Shown: positions 14,573 through 23,805 of the stretch, in pieces
Layout: each line of letters begins with the position of its first letter
How positions within the stretch are numbered: position 1 is the stretch's first letter
Assembly: GCA_947428935.1 (NCBI GenBank)
Contig: CANENS010000008.1
Span: 1 to 58,335 of the forward strand
Length of the DNA: 58,335 nt
DNA from: an uncultured Candidatus Saccharibacteria bacterium
GTDB taxonomy: Bacteria > Patescibacteriota > Saccharimonadia > Saccharimonadales > Saccharimonadaceae
Direction of reading: 5' to 3'
Notes under the pieces: generated by a model
What the model saw: only the letters and a program-made list of their open reading frames with translations
The model's database searches: none
Told to the model about the DNA's origin: nothing
Position numbers and translations under genes: made by a program

Positions 14573-17041
14573 ATGGAATGCTTTGCTGAATATTTTCACC
14601 CGGATACTTATGACTTGAGCCTAAAACTGTCTCGCGAGGATGAATCTTTGTACGGGCGAGCTAAAATTGACGGACGCTTAGCCAGCCCAAAAATTAAAAT
14701 CATAAAATTGCATGCCGAGAAGCTGGAGATTAAAAGCGTGAAAATGGCCTTAGCAGAGCAAGGAGAGCCGGCTGTGACCTGTGATTTTCGGCATCAAGAT
14801 GGAGTTTTGGAAATCCTGCTGTCAGAGGAAGAATATCAAGATGATTTGCAATTTGAGATTGAGTTTTCTGGCCGGCTTAACCATAACATGCAAGGTTGTT
14901 ATCTTTCGTCGTATCAATGGCAGGGTAAGGACTATCGGATTGCGGCGACGCAGTTCGAGGCATGCTGCGCGCGCCAGGCATTTCCGTGCATCGACGAGCC
15001 AGCAGCAAAAGCGGTCTTTCGGCTGACTCTCGAGGTGCCGGATTATCAAGCCGTCGATACCGTGATCTCTAATATGCCACTCCGAACCCAGCAGGGGAAT
15101 AAGTTCGAATTTGAGCCGACGCCGCCGATGTCGACTTATCTTTTGGCCTGGGTGGTCGGGCCGTTTCGTAGAGTCTCTTCGGTGAACCCGAGCGGAATTA
15201 AAGTGACTTCCTACGGAGCGTTAAATCAACCCCTAGAATCGCTGCTTTTTGCCAACCAGACTGCCGAGCGCGCTCTAGAATACTATCAGAAGCGCTTCCG
15301 AATTCCGTATCCTCTGCCGAAATTGGATCAAGTTGCCTTGCCAGATTTCGAAGCGGGTGCCATGGAAAATTGGGGGCTGATTACCTTTCGGGAAAGTTGT
15401 ATGTTGGCGGATCGTGACGCGCCGCTTGATAGTAAAAAATCCGTGGCGGTGACCGTCACGCACGAAATTGCGCACCAATGGTTTGGCGATTTGGTAACCA
15501 TGCAGTGGTGGGATGGTTTGTGGTTGAATGAGTCGTTCGCGACGATTATGGAATATGCGGCGACCGATGCGCTTTATCCTGAATTTAAAATTTGGACCAA
15601 TTTCTTTACTGACGACTCAGTGGCGGCTTTGGAACGCGATGCTTTGCCGGGAGTGCAGGCGGTTTATCAGCCGGTACGCCATCCCGACGAGATTGAAACG
15701 CTTTTTGATAGCGCAATTGTTTATGCGAAGGGTGCGCGCCTGATTTTAATGTTGATGCGCCTGAGCGGCGAAGAGAACTTTAATCGCGCGCTGCACGATT
15801 ATTTTAAGAAGCATCAATACGCGAATACGATTGGCGATGACCTCTGGGCTAGCCTTGAACCCTATGTGAAATTTGATGTGCGGGGGTTTATGCAGACCTG
15901 GATTTCGCAACCGGGATATCCGGCCTTGCACCATTGTCATAACGGCGAAAAAGTATGGTGGGAGCAGCAGCGGCTTTTGATTGATGGTAGCACCGACGAT
16001 TCGAAATGGCCTTTGCCGGCGGTGGAAGATGATATGTCGGGTCATTATGTGCTTGATTTGAGCGAGGCGGAATTTGAAAATAAGCTGGTGAGTTTTTCGA
16101 ATTTGGGGCTGGAGCAAAAATTGCGGATTTTGATTGATCGCATGTTGCTAGCAAAATCCGGAGTGGCGCCTATCGTGCCACTGCTTGATTTGCTACCGAA
16201 ATTCCGCGCGGAGCAAAATGCGGGAATTTGGCGGATTTTGGCCAGCATTATCGCAGATTTGAAGATTTTCTGCCCGCCACAGTCGACCACTTATCAGAAT
16301 TTTCAACAATATCTACGGGGTTTGTTGGGGCTGCAACTTAAGAAAATGCGGGAAAATGCGGATAATCAAACATTGAGCTCGGAGCAATTGGATCTTCGCA
16401 ATACCGTCATTAGTCTTGCGCTCTATGCCGCGGATCGGGGCACGCTGGAGCGGTTAAACCGCCTTTACCAAGGTGATTTGACGAAAATTGAGCCCGAGCT
16501 CCGCATCTTTGTGTTAGCGGCTAAGATGCGTCGCGATGAAGCGGCTGTATTCGACGAGTTTTTACTTAAATATCAAAAAACAGAGGATCCAGATTTGAAA
16601 TCCGATTTGCTTTACGCCTTGTCGCGGGCGGAAAAAATTAAGCACCAGCAACGACTTTTGGCTTTACTCAAGGAACCAAAAATCGTGCGAGCCCAAGATC
16701 ACATTTTTCTCTTTGCTTATCTTTTGCGTAATTATAAAACTAAAGCTGCGACGCTTGATTGGTTGACGCGTAATTGGGCTTATGTCGAGCGAATTACCGG
16801 TCAGAAAACACTGGAGGATTATCTGCGTTACGGTGCGAGCGTGATTCTGGATGCGGCGGAAGCAGACAAGTTTTTCGGTTTCTTCGATCAGGAAGCGGAG
16901 AATCCTATGCTAGCACGCGCGATTGAACTTGCGCACGTGTCGGTGGCGGCGCGACTGGCGCGTATTGAGGAGCATGGGGAAGCCTTTGCTCAAAAGTTGG
17001 CATATTTGCAGGGAAAGCATAATAAAATACAGGGAAACTAA
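14573..17041 (+). CDS. pepN: M1-family aminopeptidase
   Basis: Zinc aminopeptidase that removes N-terminal residues from peptides. 822 residues from the leaderless ATG at 14573, giving MECFAEYFHPDTYDL; an in-frame ATG at 14543 lies upstream of the promoter. Key motifs: GAMENWG exopeptidase loop near residue 262, zinc site HEIAHQW near 297, and the third ligand in LNESFA near 318. A long helical C-terminal domain follows, as in ERAP/PepN enzymes. It precedes a peptidase E-like gene by two bases, suggesting a peptide-salvage operon. Confidence 0.93.
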   Translation: MECFAEYFHPDTYDLSLKLSREDESLYGRAKIDGRLASPKIKIIKLHAEKLEIKSVKMALAEQGEPAVTCDFRHQDGVLEILLSEEEYQDDLQFEIEFSGRLNHNMQGCYLSSYQWQGKDYRIAATQFEACCARQAFPCIDEPAAKAVFRLTLEVPDYQAVDTVISNMPLRTQQGNKFEFEPTPPMSTYLLAWVVGPFRRVSSVNPSGIKVTSYGALNQPLESLLFANQTAERALEYYQKRFRIPYPLPKLDQVALPDFEAGAMENWGLITFRESCMLADRDAPLDSKKSVAVTVTHEIAHQWFGDLVTMQWWDGLWLNESFATIMEYAATDALYPEFKIWTNFFTDDSVAALERDALPGVQAVYQPVRHPDEIETLFDSAIVYAKGARLILMLMRLSGEENFNRALHDYFKKHQYANTIGDDLWASLEPYVKFDVRGFMQTWISQPGYPALHHCHNGEKVWWEQQRLLIDGSTDDSKWPLPAVEDDMSGHYVLDLSEAEFENKLVSFSNLGLEQKLRILIDRMLLAKSGVAPIVPLLDLLPKFRAEQNAGIWRILASIIADLKIFCPPQSTTYQNFQQYLRGLLGLQLKKMRENADNQTLSSEQLDLRNTVISLALYAADRGTLERLNRLYQGDLTKIEPELRIFVLAAKMRRDEAAVFDEFLLKYQKTEDPDLKSDLLYALSRAEKIKHQQRLLALLKEPKIVRAQDHIFLFAYLLRNYKTKAATLDWLTRNWAYVERITGQKTLEDYLRYGASVILDAAEADKFFGFFDQEAENPMLARAIELAHVSVAARLARIEEHGEAFAQKLAYLQGKHNKIQGN

Positions 17042-17043
17042 AA

Positions 17044-17709
17044 ATGAGATTATTTTTGGCTAGTCGAGATTTTGGAAAGTTTGCTGATGTTTTGCATAAA
17101 CTAGCTGGTAAAAATCAAAAGGTTCTAATGATTACGAATGCACGCGATTATCGCCCTCAGTCCTATATTGAGGAATTGATTGAGCGTAAGCGAAAACTAT
17201 TTGAAGAGGCTGGGTTTGAGGCGGAAGCGCTGGATCTGCGTAAATTCTTTCACAGATCAGAAAAATTAAAAACTATGGTCGATGAATCGCAAGCAGGAAT
17301 AATTTATACTTTGGGCGGGAATGTCTTCTTATTAGCTACTGCCATACGGCTGAGCGGTATGGACAGACTCTTGCGAGATTATCTGCGCCGAGATCAGCTG
17401 ATCTATGCTGGTGGTAGCGCTGGCGCAATGGTGACTGCACCGAATTTGCAGGTTTATAATTGCGATACTCTACCGGATAACTCTGCTAATATCGTTAGAG
17501 AAGTTTATGATACCCCACCGGTTTTCGATGGGTTTGGTCTGATCGACAAATATATCGTTCCGCATTACGATGTGGCTGAGTGTGCCGAAGCGGTTGATCA
17601 TTACGAGCAGCAGATTACTCAGATTGGCGGCGAGGCGATTTTGCTACGAGATGCAGACGTTCATGTGGTTGATGGTGAAGAGGCTAATCTCCTGAGGGGC
17701 GATGACTAA
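17044..17709 (+). CDS. Peptidase E-like (S51) serine peptidase
   Basis: 221 residues with the S51 signatures: GGNVFLLA near 99, then YAGGSAGAMV with the nucleophilic Ser in GGSAGA near 125, and IVPHYDVAE with a candidate catalytic His. The fold is related to class I glutamine amidotransferases. S51 enzymes cleave Asp-X dipeptides or cyanophycin-like substrates; which one applies here is unknown. It lies two bases after pepN and overlaps the next gene by eight bases. Confidence 0.85.
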   Translation: MRLFLASRDFGKFADVLHKLAGKNQKVLMITNARDYRPQSYIEELIERKRKLFEEAGFEAEALDLRKFFHRSEKLKTMVDESQAGIIYTLGGNVFLLATAIRLSGMDRLLRDYLRRDQLIYAGGSAGAMVTAPNLQVYNCDTLPDNSANIVREVYDTPPVFDGFGLIDKYIVPHYDVAECAEAVDHYEQQITQIGGEAILLRDADVHVVDGEEANLLRGDD

Positions 17710-18244
17710 ACTGATTTTGATTCGGCATGGCCAGACCGACTGGAATCGCCGTCATACGGTGCAAGGCGTGACGAATACTCCTCTAAATCGTATGGGCGTG
17801 GCACAAGCCCAAGATTTACGCCGCCAAACCGCCGAGCTGCAATTCGACCTTTGCTATTCTTCGCCCATGTTGCGCGCTGCCCAAACTGCCATGACCGTGG
17901 TGGATGGGCGTACGGAGATTATTTATGATTCACGTCTGCGCGAACGTGGTTTTGGGAAATTCGAGGGCATGTATTTACCAAAGTGGGAGTTGATCAAGCC
18001 CAATATCTTTGATCGCAATATTAATACCAGCGTGCGCGGCATTGAGCCGATTTGTACAGTCGACACTCGCACTGGCGAATTTTTGCGTGAAATTGGCGCA
18101 AAGCATGGTCAAGATGCTACGCTGCTAATAATTAGTCATGCTGGCACTCTGAAATCATTGCTGGCTCATTTTATAGATTGGACTAGTCCAGAATTTCAGA
18201 ATTTTCGCTTCGTCCAAGGCCAGGTTTATCAGCTAGAATTTTAA
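17702..18244 (+). CDS. Histidine phosphatase family protein
   Basis: 180 residues. The catalytic LIRHGQTDWNRR at the N-terminus carries the phospho-accepting His, RERGFGKFEG has the acidic helper, and LLIISHAGTLKSLLAHF has the second His. Such enzymes act on phospho-sugars, nucleotides or phosphoglycerate; the substrate cannot be read here. It ends the pepN-S51 operon. Confidence 0.9.
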   Translation: MTKLILIRHGQTDWNRRHTVQGVTNTPLNRMGVAQAQDLRRQTAELQFDLCYSSPMLRAAQTAMTVVDGRTEIIYDSRLRERGFGKFEGMYLPKWELIKPNIFDRNINTSVRGIEPICTVDTRTGEFLREIGAKHGQDATLLIISHAGTLKSLLAHFIDWTSPEFQNFRFVQGQVYQLEF

Positions 18245-18268
18245 GAATAATGTATTTACTTCAGTATC

Positions 18269-18285
18269 AACCCACCCGCTGCGAA
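18269..18285 (-). repeat. Solo head of a cassette
   Basis: The 17-bp stretch AACCCACCCGCTGCGAA is identical to the head end of cassette F but has no body attached. It sits ~30 bp before element R4 in the same arrangement as the complete cassettes A and F. Confidence 0.6.
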
Positions 18286-18313
18286 GGCGTTTCATATGGC
18301 CTGATGATTACGA

Positions 18314-18437
18314 CTTGTCAATACTTTTGTTGTTAAAAATACAATATTCCCAACAAAAACCACCAAAACTGAACAAATTTAGTGTACAAAGTCTGGACAA
18401 AAAATGAAAAGTGTGCTATAATGGAGAAATGGGGTAT
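18314..18437 (+). promoter_or_regulatory. Promoter element R4
   Basis: Near-identical to R1/R2: half-sites CTGAACA (18369-18375) and TGTACAA (18383-18389), TGGACA (18394-18399), 17-bp spacer, TATAAT (18417-18422). The transcript would begin with ATGGGGTATGAG, a leaderless seven-codon ORF, and then meet the hairpin at 18469. Confidence 0.8.
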
Positions 18438-18468
18438 GAGTTATCTGTCTGAAATTGCTAGCAAAGAG

Positions 18469-18512
18469 TCGCGCAAAACTTGCTAAAAATCTGCTATTTT
18501 GCGCGATTTAGG
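18469..18512 (+). terminator. Hairpin ~45 nt after R4 start
   Basis: Perfect ten-base stem TCGCGCAAAA / TTTTGCGCGA with an 18-nt loop and a short T-containing tail. It would end or attenuate the R4 transcript ~300 nt before nrdD, so R4 may make only a short RNA. Confidence 0.55.
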
Positions 18513-18568
18513 GCGCTAATAGATTAGCCATAAACGTTGTAATAATTACAATGCTTTTTTGTCTTGAC

Positions 18569-18616
18569 GCGCTATATATAGTGTCTTAAAATGAATATAT
18601 ACACTAAATGTGGGGG
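18569..18616 (+). promoter_or_regulatory. NrdR boxes upstream of nrdD
   Basis: GCGCTATATATAGTGT (18569-18584) is close to the NrdR consensus ACACTATATATAGTGT. A second, weaker box begins ACACTAAATG at 18601, 32 bp later, matching the usual three-turn tandem spacing. NrdR represses ribonucleotide reductase genes when dATP is high. nrdR itself is not in the window. Confidence 0.7.
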
Positions 18617-18629
18617 TAACCCTCATAAA

Positions 18630-18661
18630 GTGTTAAAGTATAAAAGTGTTAAAGTATAAAT
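18630..18661 (+). repeat. Tandem 16-bp direct repeat in the nrdD leader
   Basis: GTGTTAAAGTATAAAA (18630-18645) followed at once by GTGTTAAAGTATAAAT. It lies between the NrdR boxes and nrdD. Each copy contains a -10-like TATAAA. Confidence 0.7.
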
Positions 18662-18802
18662 CCAATCTTGGAGAATTATACGCGAATTGCCGATGTAGGT
18701 TTTGAGGCCGCACTGTGATTAGAACTCAGAAACTACATTGCAACCAAAATAAAAATATCATATTAATCATCAATTACATAAAAAAGAGGAGGTAGATTTT
18801 TT

Positions 18803-21163
18803 ATGTTCAAAAAAATCGTCAAAAGGGATGGCAAAGTAGTTGATTTTGATCCTGAAAAAATTACCGAGGCGATCGCTAAGGCAGCCTTGGTAACCGAAGA
18901 ATTTAAGCGTGACCGTGCGAAGCAAATTTCGGAAAAAGTTTTGAAGCGGGCGAATGAAAAAATTAAACAGCGCACGCCGAAAGTTGAGCAGATTCAAGAT
19001 ATCGTTGAAGAGGTTTTGATGGAATCGGCCTTCAAAAAGACCGCGAAAGAGTATATTACTTATCGTCAAGAACGCAACCGTACTCGCGAGGCAAAGGGTA
19101 ACCTCATGAGCGTCTATCGGACAATCGCGATCGCTGACGCCTCTGAGGATTCGGATGTTAAGCGCAGTAACGCGAATGTTGACGGCAATTCCGCCATGGG
19201 CAAGATGTTGCAATTTGGCGCAGAAGGATCAAAGGCTTTTGCAAAGACGATTTTGATGAGACCAGAATACGCAGCGGCACATGATAACGGTGAGATTCAT
19301 GTTCACGACCTAGATTTTTACGCAACTGGCACCTTAACCTGCTGTCAGACTGACCCATTGCGGTTGTTTGAAGATGGTGGTTTCAACACTGGACACGGGC
19401 ATTTGCGCACGCCGAATTCGATTGGCAGTTATGGTGCACTGGCGGCGATTATTTTGCAGGCAAATCAGAACGAGCAGCATGGCGGTCAGTCGATTCCAAA
19501 TTTTGATTATGCTATGGCGCCAGGAGTTGATAAAAGTTTTCGCAAGGCTTTGAAACGCAGTGTGGCACAGTATGAGAAGTTCACTAGCAAAGACTTGAAG
19601 GTGAAAATCCCGGAAGATTTAGCGTATGGCGACGAGAAGGCCCTGAAAAAACTAAAAATTCCGACTGAAGTAATCGAAAGCGCAAACGAAGATGTCAAGC
19701 GTCAAACTTTCCAGGCTATGGAAGGCTTCGTGCATAACCTCAATACCATGCATAGCCGTGCTGGCGCACAGGTGCCATTTACCAGCATTAATTTTGGTAC
19801 CGACACAACACCGGCAGGGCGATTGGTTATACGCTGTTTGCTGGATGCTACTGAGGCTGGTCTAGGGCACGGCGAAACGCCAATTTTCCCAATTTCAATT
19901 TTTAAGGTTAAGGAGGGCGTAAATTATAACCCCGAGGATCCTAATTATGATCTTTTCAAACGCAGTATGGAAGTTTCGGCTAAGCGGCTTTTTCCGAATT
20001 TTGTCTTTATTGACGCTCCGTTTAATCTTGAACATTACAAACCCGGAGATTATCGCACTGAAATTGCAACTATGGGCTGCCGTACGCGTGTCTTTGGTAG
20101 CGTTTTCCCGGAAAGCGACGGTATCGCAACAGGGCGCGGCAACTTAAGCTTTACTACCATCAACCTAGTGCGACTTGGCATTAAACACGGTATTGCTCTT
20201 GACGAACGCAAGGAGGCGGATTGGTCTGGGTTCTATAAAGAGCTCGACGAAAAAATGGATTTAGTTGCCGGCGAACTACTAGAACGCTTTGAATTCCAGG
20301 CAAATCAACACGTCCGCAACTTCCCGTTCCTCATGGGCGAGGGTAACTGGTTTGGTAGCGAAAAACTCAGTCCGAACGATACCTTGCGTGATGTGATTAA
20401 ACACGGCACCCTAAGCCCAGGTTTTATTGGCCTTGCAGAGTGCCTAGTCGCCATGACGGGAAAGCATCACGGTGAAGACGAAGAAGCGCGTGAATTAGGA
20501 CTTGATATCGTCGAACATATGCGCGAAAAATGCGATGAGTATTCCAAAAAATATCGTCTTAACTTTTCACTCTTGGCGACGCCCGCTGAAGGCCTCGCCG
20601 GGCGCTTCACTAAAATTGATCGTCGAGAATATGGCGAGATTAAGGGCATCAACGACCGTGACTATTATACCAATAGTTTCCATGTGCCAGTGTATTATCC
20701 AATTGGCGCTTTTGATAAAATTGAAATAGAAGCGCCATACCATGCACTCTGTAATGCTGGGCATATCACTTATGTTGAGCTTGACGGCGATCCGAGTGAC
20801 AATATCGAGGCTTTCGAGGCGGTGATTCGTAAAATGAAGGAGTCGGGCATAGGTTATGGCTCAGTTAATCATCCAGTCGATCGCGATCCGGTCTGTGGCT
20901 ATTCTGGCATTATTGAGGGTAACCGCTGTCCAAGTTGCGGGCGCAAAGAGGGCGAAGGCGACGTGCCATTTGAAAGACTGCGTAGAATCACAGGTTATTT
21001 AGTCGGTAGTTTGGAACGCTGGAATGATGGTAAAAAGGCCGAAGAGCATGATCGCGTTAAGCACGATGTGGCTTGTAATGTCAATGGCGTCTATAGCACC
21101 GAAGAAAAGTCGGAGCGCGAGGCTGCCAAACAGCAGCGTAAGGCTATGAAGGGAAAGAAGTAG
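18803..21163 (+). CDS. nrdD: Anaerobic ribonucleoside-triphosphate reductase
   Basis: Glycyl-radical enzyme that reduces ribonucleotides to deoxyribonucleotides without oxygen. 786 residues. An ATP-cone regulatory domain opens the protein (IVKRDGKVVDFDPEKITEAI). The barrel domain includes the Cys-containing segments TCCQTDPLRLF and MGCRTRVFG. Near the C-terminus CGYSG and CPSCGR give three of the four usual zinc Cys. The glycyl-radical loop RITGYLVGSLERWNDGKKAEE carries the radical Gly near 743. GAGGAGG precedes the ATG. It is followed four bases later by its activase, under a putative NrdR-controlled promoter. Confidence 0.96.
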   Translation: MFKKIVKRDGKVVDFDPEKITEAIAKAALVTEEFKRDRAKQISEKVLKRANEKIKQRTPKVEQIQDIVEEVLMESAFKKTAKEYITYRQERNRTREAKGNLMSVYRTIAIADASEDSDVKRSNANVDGNSAMGKMLQFGAEGSKAFAKTILMRPEYAAAHDNGEIHVHDLDFYATGTLTCCQTDPLRLFEDGGFNTGHGHLRTPNSIGSYGALAAIILQANQNEQHGGQSIPNFDYAMAPGVDKSFRKALKRSVAQYEKFTSKDLKVKIPEDLAYGDEKALKKLKIPTEVIESANEDVKRQTFQAMEGFVHNLNTMHSRAGAQVPFTSINFGTDTTPAGRLVIRCLLDATEAGLGHGETPIFPISIFKVKEGVNYNPEDPNYDLFKRSMEVSAKRLFPNFVFIDAPFNLEHYKPGDYRTEIATMGCRTRVFGSVFPESDGIATGRGNLSFTTINLVRLGIKHGIALDERKEADWSGFYKELDEKMDLVAGELLERFEFQANQHVRNFPFLMGEGNWFGSEKLSPNDTLRDVIKHGTLSPGFIGLAECLVAMTGKHHGEDEEARELGLDIVEHMREKCDEYSKKYRLNFSLLATPAEGLAGRFTKIDRREYGEIKGINDRDYYTNSFHVPVYYPIGAFDKIEIEAPYHALCNAGHITYVELDGDPSDNIEAFEAVIRKMKESGIGYGSVNHPVDRDPVCGYSGIIEGNRCPSCGRKEGEGDVPFERLRRITGYLVGSLERWNDGKKAEEHDRVKHDVACNVNGVYSTEEKSEREAAKQQRKAMKGKK

Positions 21164-21166
21164 CAC

Positions 21167-21658
21167 ATGCGAATTAGGCTGTCGGGTCCACTGGAGCATG
21201 ATAGCATCGTGAATGGCTACGGTTTGCGGGCGGTGCTCTGGACCCAAGGTTGCTACCGGCGTTGCCCCGGTTGCCAAAATCCTGAAACCTGGGATTTTCG
21301 TGCTGGTATGTTGGTAGAGGTTGGGGAAGTGAAGGAGCGATTGAGGGCTTTCAAAGGTCAAGCGGGAATTACTTTTTGTGGTGGGGAGCCGTTTGAGCAG
21401 CCGGAAGCATGCTTAGAAATCAGTCGCTGGTGCCGGGAAGAATTGAACTGGAATGTCTGGAGCTTTAGCGGTTATGTTTACGAAGATTTGAAAGCCGAAG
21501 GTGGCGCGAAATGGGAATTCCTCAAGAGTCTGGACGCTCTGATCGATGGTCCTTTTATTCTGGCAGAAAGGGATCTAACCTTGAAATTCCGGGGCTCAAG
21601 GAATCAGCGCCTGTTGCATCTCGAACCGGGCACGGGAAAGATTTTGCGGACCGAATAA
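21167..21658 (+). CDS. nrdG: Anaerobic RNR activating enzyme (radical SAM)
   Basis: Generates the glycyl radical on NrdD using S-adenosylmethionine and a 4Fe-4S cluster. 163 residues; the cluster motif is C-YRR-C-PG-C at Cys29, Cys33 and Cys36, and FCGGEPFEQ is the SAM-binding GGE motif. It lies directly after nrdD. Confidence 0.93.
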   Translation: MRIRLSGPLEHDSIVNGYGLRAVLWTQGCYRRCPGCQNPETWDFRAGMLVEVGEVKERLRAFKGQAGITFCGGEPFEQPEACLEISRWCREELNWNVWSFSGYVYEDLKAEGGAKWEFLKSLDALIDGPFILAERDLTLKFRGSRNQRLLHLEPGTGKILRTE

Positions 21659-21676
21659 TTAATGTAAGGAATTACT

Positions 21677-22084
21677 ATGGAAAAAATGTCATGCAATTAT
21701 GACGCAGACGAAGCGAATGATACTCCGCCCGAGCCGGTCGCGCTCAAACTTGTCGATAACGCCGCTCAGAATCCGGCCAGAGTTCAGGGTCGCATGAGTG
21801 TTCTGCGGCAGGTTGGCGAGATTTACCAAGAGATCGGCGCCACTCATCCTTATCGAATTAAGGATTTAGCGCTCAATGGCCAGGATATTATGCGAATCAA
21901 TCACACGCGGCGCGGCAAAGAAGTTTGGCTGAAGGATAAAGCGGCCGGCCTCGCACTGGATCAGACACCGAGCTATGTTTTGCGGCATCCGGAGCAGAAT
22001 AAGCCGGAAGATTTAACCGAATTATTGCGCGCAAATTTGGAATCTATCCGAAATGAAGCCGCAGTACGAAAGGAGCAAAAATGA
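21677..22084 (+). CDS. Unassigned 135-aa protein in the nrd-folA operon
   Basis: TAAGGA precedes the start. The first ~40 residues look disordered. The segment PYRIKDLALNGQDIMRI resembles the short C-terminal domain of CCA-adding tRNA nucleotidyltransferases, and the rest is helical and charged. The catalytic nucleotidyltransferase and HD domains are absent, so if the resemblance is real this is a stand-alone domain. The resemblance is weak; otherwise unassigned. It overlaps folA by four bases. Confidence 0.6.
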   Translation: MEKMSCNYDADEANDTPPEPVALKLVDNAAQNPARVQGRMSVLRQVGEIYQEIGATHPYRIKDLALNGQDIMRINHTRRGKEVWLKDKAAGLALDQTPSYVLRHPEQNKPEDLTELLRANLESIRNEAAVRKEQK

Positions 22085-22575
22085 AGAATATCAGTATGAT
22101 CGCTTGTGTGAGCCGCGACCTGGGCTTAGGGAACAAAGGTGAGCTGCTTTGGCGAATCCCGAAAGACATGCAGTTTTTTCGCCAAACTACGCTTGGCCAT
22201 CCTGTGGTCATGGGCGGTGCAACCTATCGCAGCATTGGTAAGGCTTTGCCAGAGCGTCAGAACATTGTCTTATCGCGCAGCGAGATTGATGATCCAAATG
22301 TGAAATGCTTGCATAGCCTAAATCAGCTCGAAGATTATTTGGAAAAGCTCGCCGATGAAGTTTTCATAATCGGTGGTGCTAGCTTGTACGAGACTTTCTT
22401 GCCACGAGCTAACCGGCTCGTCCTAACCGAAGTGGACGGCGTGCGCCCAGCCGACGTTTTCTTTCCGAAATTCAACTCGGCCGATTTTAGGGCGCGCACT
22501 CTGGAAAGCGGCGAAGCGGAAGACGTTAAGTATAGCATAGTGGAATATATCAGAAAGGCGCCACATGAAAGCTAA
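22081..22575 (+). CDS. folA: Dihydrofolate reductase
   Basis: NADPH-dependent reduction of dihydrofolate to tetrahydrofolate, needed for one-carbon transfer and dTMP synthesis. 164 residues, normal length. The N-terminal strand ISMIACVSRDLGLGNKGELLWRIPKDM contains the Met20-like loop and the W-R-I-P-K-D-M active-site helix. VMGGATYRSIG and FIIGGASLYE are the cofactor-binding motifs. The start overlaps the upstream stop (ATGA). Confidence 0.95.
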   Translation: MKNISMIACVSRDLGLGNKGELLWRIPKDMQFFRQTTLGHPVVMGGATYRSIGKALPERQNIVLSRSEIDDPNVKCLHSLNQLEDYLEKLADEVFIIGGASLYETFLPRANRLVLTEVDGVRPADVFFPKFNSADFRARTLESGEAEDVKYSIVEYIRKAPHES

Positions 22576-22666
22576 AGAATCATCAGCACCCAGCCAGGCC
22601 GAAGATAAAAAACTCTCGGAATCCGCTATGATTGCGCAACTTGAGGAATGGATCGGGCGACAATGA
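22565..22666 (+). CDS. Tiny coupled ORF, 33 aa
   Basis: Begins inside the end of folA and its stop overlaps the nifS start (ATGA), so it is coupled on both sides. The peptide is hydrophilic (MKAKESSAPSQAEDKKLSES..., ending QLEEWIGRQ). It may be a real small protein or simply a translational bridge. Confidence 0.5.
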   Translation: MKAKESSAPSQAEDKKLSESAMIAQLEEWIGRQ

Positions 22667-23805
22667 AAAACCGCATTTATCTTGACTATGCTGCCACGGC
22701 CCCGATTTTGCCGACCGCGCGAGCAAAAATGCTGGAAGTGCTCGACGCCCAGCTAGGAAATCCAGCGGCCTTGCATACTCCGGGCCACTTCGCGCAGCAA
22801 TATGTGGAGGCTGCGCGGTTGGAGATTGCGCGCCTGCTCGCAGCAGATCCGACAGAAATTATCTTCACCTCTGGCGGTTCCGAATCCAATAATACCGTCA
22901 TGCAGATTTTCGCCGGTCAAAAGATCGCGGTTAGTAGTGTCGAGCATCCTTCCGTGTTGGAAGCGGCGCGCGCTCGAGCGGGTGAGTTGCGCATAATTCC
23001 AGTTGATCGGGAGGGTTTGGTGCAGGTTGAGAAAATCCCGAGCGATGTAGACCTAGTGTCGATTATGCTGGCCAATAATGAACTCGGTAATATTGAACCG
23101 ATCGCGGAAATAACACAGCGGCTACGGCAGCAAAATCCGCACATTCGGATTCACACCGATGCTACGCAGGCTTTCGGTAAAATTCCGGTGAAGGTGGATA
23201 CGCTCGGCGTTGACTATCTAACCATTAGTGCGCACAAAATCGGCGGGCCGGTTGGAGTAGGGGCGCTGTATGCGCGAAACGGCGCGCCGTTTCAGTCACT
23301 AATTTTGGGCGGGCATCAAGAGTTGAAACGGCGCGCCGGCACCGTCAACGCCTGCGCGATTGCTGGATTCGGCGCGGCGGCGCAGTGGTGTTGGAAAAAC
23401 TGGAGTTGTCGGAGATGGGCCGAAGTGGCCAAATTGCGTGATTTACTTGCGCGCCGAATCCAGGCGGAGGTTACGCACAGCAGTATTAATAGCCCGCGCG
23501 AGCACTGTTTACCCAATATCTTGAATGTGAGTTTTGAGGCCGCGGAGGGCGAATCGATTCAGCTTTATCTCGATGCTGCCGGGGTTGTGGTCTCTACCGG
23601 CTCGGCCTGTGCGGCTGGCGATACTAAGCCCAGCCACGTACTTATGGCTACTCAGGGCGATCCTGAAGTTGCCCATAGCAGCATCCGTTTTTCGCTCGGC
23701 CTCGACACTGCGGAGGCCGAGATCGATCAAGTCATGCAAGTCCTTCCTGATATCGTCAAGCGGTTGCAGGGTATCAGTACGGTTAAAATTAGGAGTCATC
23801 AATGA
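22663..23805 (+). CDS. nifS: Cysteine desulfurase (NifS/IscS type)
   Basis: PLP enzyme that takes sulfur from cysteine for Fe-S clusters and thio-modification. 380 residues from the ATG at 22663 (MKNRIYLDYAATAPI); an ATG at 22648 would put five residues before this canonical start. The PLP lysine is in ISAHKIGGPVGVG near 195-205. The catalytic Cys loop is STGSACAAGDTKPSHVL near 310. The coupled scaffold gene iscU follows with an overlapping start. It could supply the clusters of NrdG and NrdD activation, which fits the operon order. Confidence 0.93.
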   Translation: MKNRIYLDYAATAPILPTARAKMLEVLDAQLGNPAALHTPGHFAQQYVEAARLEIARLLAADPTEIIFTSGGSESNNTVMQIFAGQKIAVSSVEHPSVLEAARARAGELRIIPVDREGLVQVEKIPSDVDLVSIMLANNELGNIEPIAEITQRLRQQNPHIRIHTDATQAFGKIPVKVDTLGVDYLTISAHKIGGPVGVGALYARNGAPFQSLILGGHQELKRRAGTVNACAIAGFGAAAQWCWKNWSCRRWAEVAKLRDLLARRIQAEVTHSSINSPREHCLPNILNVSFEAAEGESIQLYLDAAGVVVSTGSACAAGDTKPSHVLMATQGDPEVAHSSIRFSLGLDTAEAEIDQVMQVLPDIVKRLQGISTVKIRSHQ

